Below are positions 59,639 to 64,000 of a DNA stretch of 64,000 nt, piece after piece (positions within the stretch are counted from its first letter, which is position 1; the number at the start of each line of letters is the position of its first letter). The DNA is from Bacteroidota bacterium (GTDB lineage Bacteria > Bacteroidota > Bacteroidia > B-17B0 > Aurantibacillaceae): positions 167,490-231,489 of the forward strand of contig JADJFB010000005.1 in the NCBI GenBank assembly GCA_016708845.1, given 5' to 3'. The notes under the pieces were generated by a model. That model was not told where the DNA came from and did no database searches. It saw only the letters and a program-made list of their open reading frames with translations. Position numbers and translations under genes: made by a program.

Positions 59639-61316
59639 ATGAAAATATTAATCTTAATAGTCTCTTTCATTACGATAAATTTAAAGGCTCAAACTCCTTC
59701 ATTACAATGGGCAGAAACCATGGGTGGTGCCTTCGAGCGATTTGGGACAATCAGTTGTTGTAGATGCCGGTGGGAATATTTATACTACTGGCTATATGAG
59801 GGAACGGTTGATTTTGACCCTGGTATTAATGTAAATAACTTGACTGCCTTAGGAAGCTATGATATTTCCGTTTCGAAATTCGATGCTTTAGGCAACTTAA
59901 TATGGGTAAAAAGCATGGGCGGCTCTTCATGGGATAACGGATTTTCCATTGCTGTTGATATTAGTGGCAATGTATATTCAACTGGTGTATTTTCTGGAAC
60001 AGCTGATTTTGACCCTAACTCAAATGTAATAAATTTAACTTCTGCGGGTAGTTATGATATTTTTGTTTTAAAATTAGATACTTATGGAAACTATTTATGG
60101 ACAAAAAAAATGAAGGGAACATTAACGGATAATGCACTAGCTTTAACAATAGATGCATCATGCAACGTTTATACAACCGGGACTTTTTGGGAACCGCCGA
60201 TTTTGATCCAAGTGCGACAACAGTTAATCTAAATTCTGTCGGAGCAGATGACATCTTCATTTCCAAATTAGATTCCGCCGGAAATTATGTTTTTGCAAAA
60301 CGCATGGGTGGAAGTCAAACTGATGTTGCATATTCAATCACGGTAGACGCATTAGGAAACATTTATACTACGGGCGATTTTTATGGGACAGCAGATTTTA
60401 ACCCAAGTATAAGTATAGCTAATTTAACTTCAGTTGGTGCGAATGACATATTTATTTCAAAATTAAACTCAAACGGAAATTTTGTTTGGGCAAAAAGCAT
60501 GGGAGGAGCTTCACCGGAAAATAGTCGCTCCATTGTCGTTGATGCATCGGGCAATATTTATACAACCGGCTCTTTTTATGGCGCCACGGATTTCGACCCT
60601 AATGGTGGAATAGCTAATCTGGTTTCAAACGGGAGCTACGATATATTTGTTTCAAAACTAGATTCATCTGGAAATTTTATTTGGGCAAAAATATGGGTGG
60701 AGTTTCTGCAGATTTTGGATTCTCTATTGCTGTAGATGGAGTTTCTAATGTTTATACCACCGGCACCCTAGAAGGGACTGCAGATTTTGACCCGAACATA
60801 GGAATAATTAATCTAACATCAAATGGCGGAGACGATATTTTCATTTCAAAACTAAATTCGCTCGGTAATTTTTCATGGGCAATATTAGGAGACACCGCAC
60901 GTGATGTTGGATATTCAATTTCAGTTGATGGAATAAATAATGTTTATACAGCTGGTTGGTATAATGGGACCGTAGATTTCGACCCAAGTGCAAGTGCACT
61001 TCATTTAACTTCAGTTGGTTCAAACGATATTTATGTAAACAAATTGAACCAATCAACAACTACAATTAAAGAAAATGATATTAAAAATAGTTTTATTATT
61101 TATCCAAATCCAACAAGCGACCAGTTCTTCATTGTGGCAAATACAACTGACAAATTAGTCGTAGACATGTATGATGTAAACGGCAGACATGTATTTAGCA
61201 AAAGCGTAAGTGACAAATCAAATATTGATGTGGCAACCTTAATTGAAGGCATTTACAATTTGACAATTAAAACTGCAGACCGCGTAATAAATAAAAAGTT
61301 AGTTATACTCCGTTGA
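59639..61316 (+). CDS. Seven-repeat SBBP beta-propeller protein with T9SS sorting domain, frameshifted
   Basis: A signal peptide (ending LKAQ) is followed by seven copies of a unit of about 65 codons. The copies are centred on GTADFDPxxxxxNLTSxGxxD at nucleotides about 59810, 60004, 60199, 60394, 60589, 60783 and 60975, so spacing is 192-195. Units also share SKLDSxGNFxWAK and DxxGNIYTTG. Seven units equal one full seven-bladed propeller. The end (IYPNPTSDQFFIVAN ... KKLVILR) is a T9SS sorting domain. Frame changes occur near 59740, 59800, 60190 and 60695. The corrected length is about 559 residues. Confidence 0.85.
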
Positions 61317-61502
61317 CAAATTATCCTTAGCTTGTCGAACCGGTAAACTTTTACTGTGTATGCAGGCACATGGATGCACAAGGTATAACAATGTATTACT
61401 AAGAGGTTATTTAAGAAAAAAAAAGGAAGATAAGGAGTATTAAGTTCGTTTATATAGAAAACGATTGGCTGTTTAATGCAAGGTAATTTCTGTATAATTT
61501 AC

Positions 61503-61510
61503 TATATTTG
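61503..61510 (+). promoter_or_regulatory. Promoter -7 element of the second cargo paralogue
   Basis: TATATTTG lies 19 bases before the ATG at 61530. Its flanks resemble those of the element at 58305-58312, suggesting that the promoter was duplicated together with the gene. Confidence 0.4.
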
Positions 61511-61529
61511 ATTAGTAGATTATGTATTA

Positions 61530-62490
61530 TGAAAAAAAGCTCTTATCTTATTTATTTTGATTTACACAAAAATTACCTGTCAAGTAAATTTAATACAAAA
61601 CCCCAGTTTTGAAGACACTTTACATTGTCCTACAAATGTTGGCGAGATAACAGCAGCAAAATTCTGGAATAACAACGCCTATACGCCAGATTATTATAAT
61701 CCTTGCGCCACAGATATTTTTTCGGCACCCTATAATTTTGCTGGTTATCAAAATGCAGCAAGTGGCCAATCGTATGCTGGATTAATAACTTATACTTTTG
61801 ATTCACCAAGTTCATTATACGACTATCGCGAATACATTGGAACATATTTATTAAACCTTTAAATATTGGTACAAAGTATTATTTTTCTATAAAAGTGTGT
61901 GTAGCTTCTCAACCGGATATTACCCTAAACTCATTGTCAAACAACATTGGTGTAAGATTTTCAGTAGGAAATTCGGGATTTAACATCCATAATAATAATG
62001 CTGATATAAACTTTAACACTATAGTTAGTGATTCAGTAAATTGGACAAAACTTACTGGCTCTTTTATTCCAGATTCTTCATATAATTACATAACAATAGG
62101 TAACTTCTATAATAATATTAACACACAATTAATAAATCTAAATAATGATGTAGACAAAAGTGCGTATTACTATATTGATGATATTTGCCTTTCTACAGAT
62201 TCTATATATGCTGGAACATGGACTTACACGGAAGAACCAGAGAGAAATATTAATTTTTTAAAAATATATCCAAACCCTTCAAATGGTGAAATAAATATCA
62301 ATTTGAACAATTTTAAAATTAGCCAGAACGTAGCCGTTTATAATATTATGGGGCGAAATCATAAAAAGAAACTAAAATCGAAAATAACATTCGTTTAGAT
62401 TTATCAACATTAAATAATGGATTTTATTACGTCTACTTCTATTCTGATGATAAAATAATTTCTGTAAATAAAATAACTATTAATCATTAA
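61530..62490 (+). CDS. Paralogue of the 58387 NPSFED-type T9SS cargo protein, frameshifted
   Basis: The start MKKSSYLIYF is followed by a frame change near 61560. After that come LIQNPSFEDTLHCPTNVG and APYNFAGYQNAASGQSYAGL, closely matching the 58387 protein. Another change near 61850 leads to SVNWTKLTGSFIPDSSYNYITIGNFY, and one near 62360 to the end NGFYYVYFYSDDKIISVNKI. The sorting-domain core LKIYPNPSNGEININL is present. The corrected length is about 320 residues, like its paralogue. It converges on purD with adjacent stop codons. Confidence 0.8.
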
Positions 62491-63778
62491 TTAATCACTT
62501 CCCCAATTCATCAAATCTTTTCCAATATCACTTCGGTAATATTTACCATCATGGTTAACAGTTTCGGCAGCTATAAAACTTTTAGCAATAGCGTCTTCAA
62601 TGGTTTTTCCAAAAGAGGTAATAGCAAAAACTCGTCCGCCATTAGTTACCACCTCATCATTTTTAAAAGTTGTACCCGAATGAAACACCTGGCTATTCGT
62701 AACCTTGTTTAAACCTGTTACAATTTTATTTTTTTCATAATCTTCTGGGTAACCACCGCTTACTAATACAACCGTAGTTGCAATATCTGTGGTTACACTA
62801 AATTGTTTTTCGTGCAAGGTTTGTGTCGCCACGCCTTGTAATAAATCTAATAAATCTGATTCAATACGTGGTATTACTACTTCTGTTTCTGGATCGCCCA
62901 TGCGGCAATTGTATTCAATCACGCTTGGTTCACCATCACAATTCATTAAACCAATAAAAATAAATCCACGGTAATCAATGCCATCTTTTACTAAACCATT
63001 AATAGTTGGCTTTACAATTTTTTCTTCTACCTTTTTAATAAACGCTTCGTCAGCAAATGGCACCGGGCTCACCGCTCCCATTCCGCCAGTATTTAAACCT
63101 GTATCACCTACTCCAATACGTTTATAATCTTTGGCGGCTGGTAATATTTTGTATGATTTTCCATCCCGTCAACACAAATACAGATAGTTCAAATGCCTTT
63201 TAAAAATTCTTCAATTACTACCGTGTTTCCTGCATTACCAAACTTGGCGATTCAAAATCATATTTTGATTCTGCTTTAGCTTCTGCCGCATCATCAATAA
63301 TCAATACGCCTTTTCACGCGCTAAACCATCTGCTTTTAAAACATAGGGCGGAATTAAGCTATCAATAAAAGGCAGCTCCTTCAGTAATATTATCTTTGGT
63401 AAAGCTTTTATATTTAGCAGTTGGTACACCATGTACAAACATAAATTGCTTACTAAATCTTTACTGCCTTCAATTGCGCGCCGTCTTTTTGGGAGTCAAT
63501 CACAGGAATTTCTTTTAGTACCTCATCCGCTAAAAATAATCATGCACTCCTTTTACTAATGGATCTTCGGGGCCAACCAATACCATATCAATACTCTTTT
63601 CCCACACTAAGTTTTTAATGGCATCAAAATCGTTGCTGATACATTGACGTTTGTACCACATTTGAGCATTACCTGCATTTCTGGAGCAATGTATAAGTTT
63701 TCTAATTGTAACACTTTGAGCAAGTTTCCATACGAAGGCATGTTCTCTTCCTCCTGATCCTAAAATTAATACGTTCAT
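62491..63778 (-). CDS. purD: Phosphoribosylamine-glycine ligase PurD, heavily frameshifted
   Basis: ATP-grasp enzyme of purine synthesis. It opens MNVLILGSGGREHAFVWKLAQ and contains VLVGPEDPLVKG. The middle (about 63082-63529) is broken into pieces that still read PVIDSQKDGAQL, PYVLKADGLA, LIIDDAAEAK, VIEEFLKG and ILPAAKDYKRIG. It is clean from GMGAVSPVPFADEAF to the C-terminus (VIEYNCRMGDPETE, then DIGKDLMNWGSD). The total length of about 429 codons is exactly right for PurD. At least five one-base errors lie within about 600 bases. Confidence 0.92.
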
Positions 63779-63801
63779 AGATTTTAATTAATGCGTAAAA
63801 T

Positions 63802-63827
63802 AAAAAATCCACCTGATTAGATGGGAT
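63802..63827 (-). terminator. Intrinsic terminator upstream of purD
   Basis: On the minus strand, ATCCCATC and GGTGGAT form a stem with one bulged C around loop TAATCA, followed by six T residues and then ATTTT. It is placed to end the transcript of the gene that enters from the right edge, 24 bases before the purD ATG. One missing G would make the stem perfect, in line with the error pattern nearby. Confidence 0.6.
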
Positions 63828-63840
63828 TATTAAAGTTTTA

Positions 63841-64000
63841 AAAACTATTTTAATGCTTTCGTTTACTGAAACTAGGTTTCCTCTTACACGTCTCATACTA
63901 CGTTCTCTATTTTGTTGAGCGATGATACCATCTGTAAAACGTTTACCTTTAGTACGGTTACGAGTAAAATAATTTATGCTGCTCTTTCTTTTGTTTTTAC
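63841..64000 (-). CDS. C-terminal end of an unidentified gene (cut by window edge)
   Basis: From the right edge an open frame reads KNKRKSSINYFTRNRTKG, then FTDGIIAQQNRERSMRRVRG and NLVSVNESIK. It is very basic. The frame runs through the terminator without a stop, but one added A near 63848 would give a stop just before the terminator (ending about NESIKNSF). The family is not recognised. The left limit is approximate. Confidence 0.35.

Noticed and set aside
59810..61040. Regular repeats as a CRISPR array
   Set aside because: Spacing of about 194 bases and conserved coding content show protein repeats, not 25-40 base repeats with unique spacers.

Overview
The window is an AT-rich piece of a Bacteroidota chromosome. 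The evidence is the type IX secretion system (T9SS) pair PorV-PorU, a PorG-like barrel, several secreted proteins with T9SS C-terminal sorting domains, a TamL-type lipoprotein, the phylum-specific families DUF3822, DUF4292 and DUF6089, and promoters of the Bacteroidota type (TTG, about 19 bases, TAnnTTTG). Heme A synthase points to aerobic respiration. The order within the phylum cannot be fixed from sequence alone; a Flavobacteriales-like organism fits. I found no rRNA, tRNA, CRISPR array, transposase or prophage.

Layout. 1-6.9 kb: rimP-nusA operon start, then the classic acpP-fabF-rnc cluster, a T9SS-sorted protein, a GDPD lipoprotein and a secreted protein. 7-20 kb: ettA, two secreted proteins of unknown function, a sorted subtilase, a PorG-like barrel, a PaaY-type hexapeptide protein, prfC, tamL and, divergent from it, an SpoU-type RNA methyltransferase. 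20-30 kb: DUF3822-rsmD, a thioredoxin-fold protein broken by an in-frame TGA, ctaA, then a forward run of rmlA-type, polyprenyl synthase, thioesterase, sugar-phosphate isomerase, lipB and serine hydrolase genes. 30-38 kb: a split MacAB-type exporter, pssA, and a coupled pair of a membrane-anchored transglutaminase-like protein and a GT-C-like membrane protein. 38-44 kb: porV-porU. 44-55 kb: a CHAD-like protein, a TPR-SpoIIE phosphatase, gltX, tadA, an SDR, and an envelope operon (sugar nucleotidyltransferase, TPR lipoprotein, DUF4292 lipoprotein, EnvC-like factor, membrane protein). 56-62.5 kb: an AsmA/DUF748-like protein and an accessory block of three T9SS cargo genes, two of them paralogues flanking a seven-repeat SBBP propeller. 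62.5-64 kb: purD and the end of an unidentified gene.

Much of the window builds or uses the cell envelope: TamL for outer-membrane proteins, LolA-like and DUF4292 proteins for lipoproteins, PssA for phospholipid, RmlA-type and related nucleotidyltransferases for surface sugars, EnvC for division, and PorU/PorV for exporting and anchoring cargo. Five of the secreted proteins here carry the C-terminal signal that PorU is expected to remove.

Intergenic DNA holds several families of imperfect inverted repeats; at least two families are present in two copies each. Many housekeeping genes carry one-base deletions, mostly in A or T runs, which look like assembly errors rather than real gene decay. 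I have annotated these as interrupted genes and given approximate break positions.
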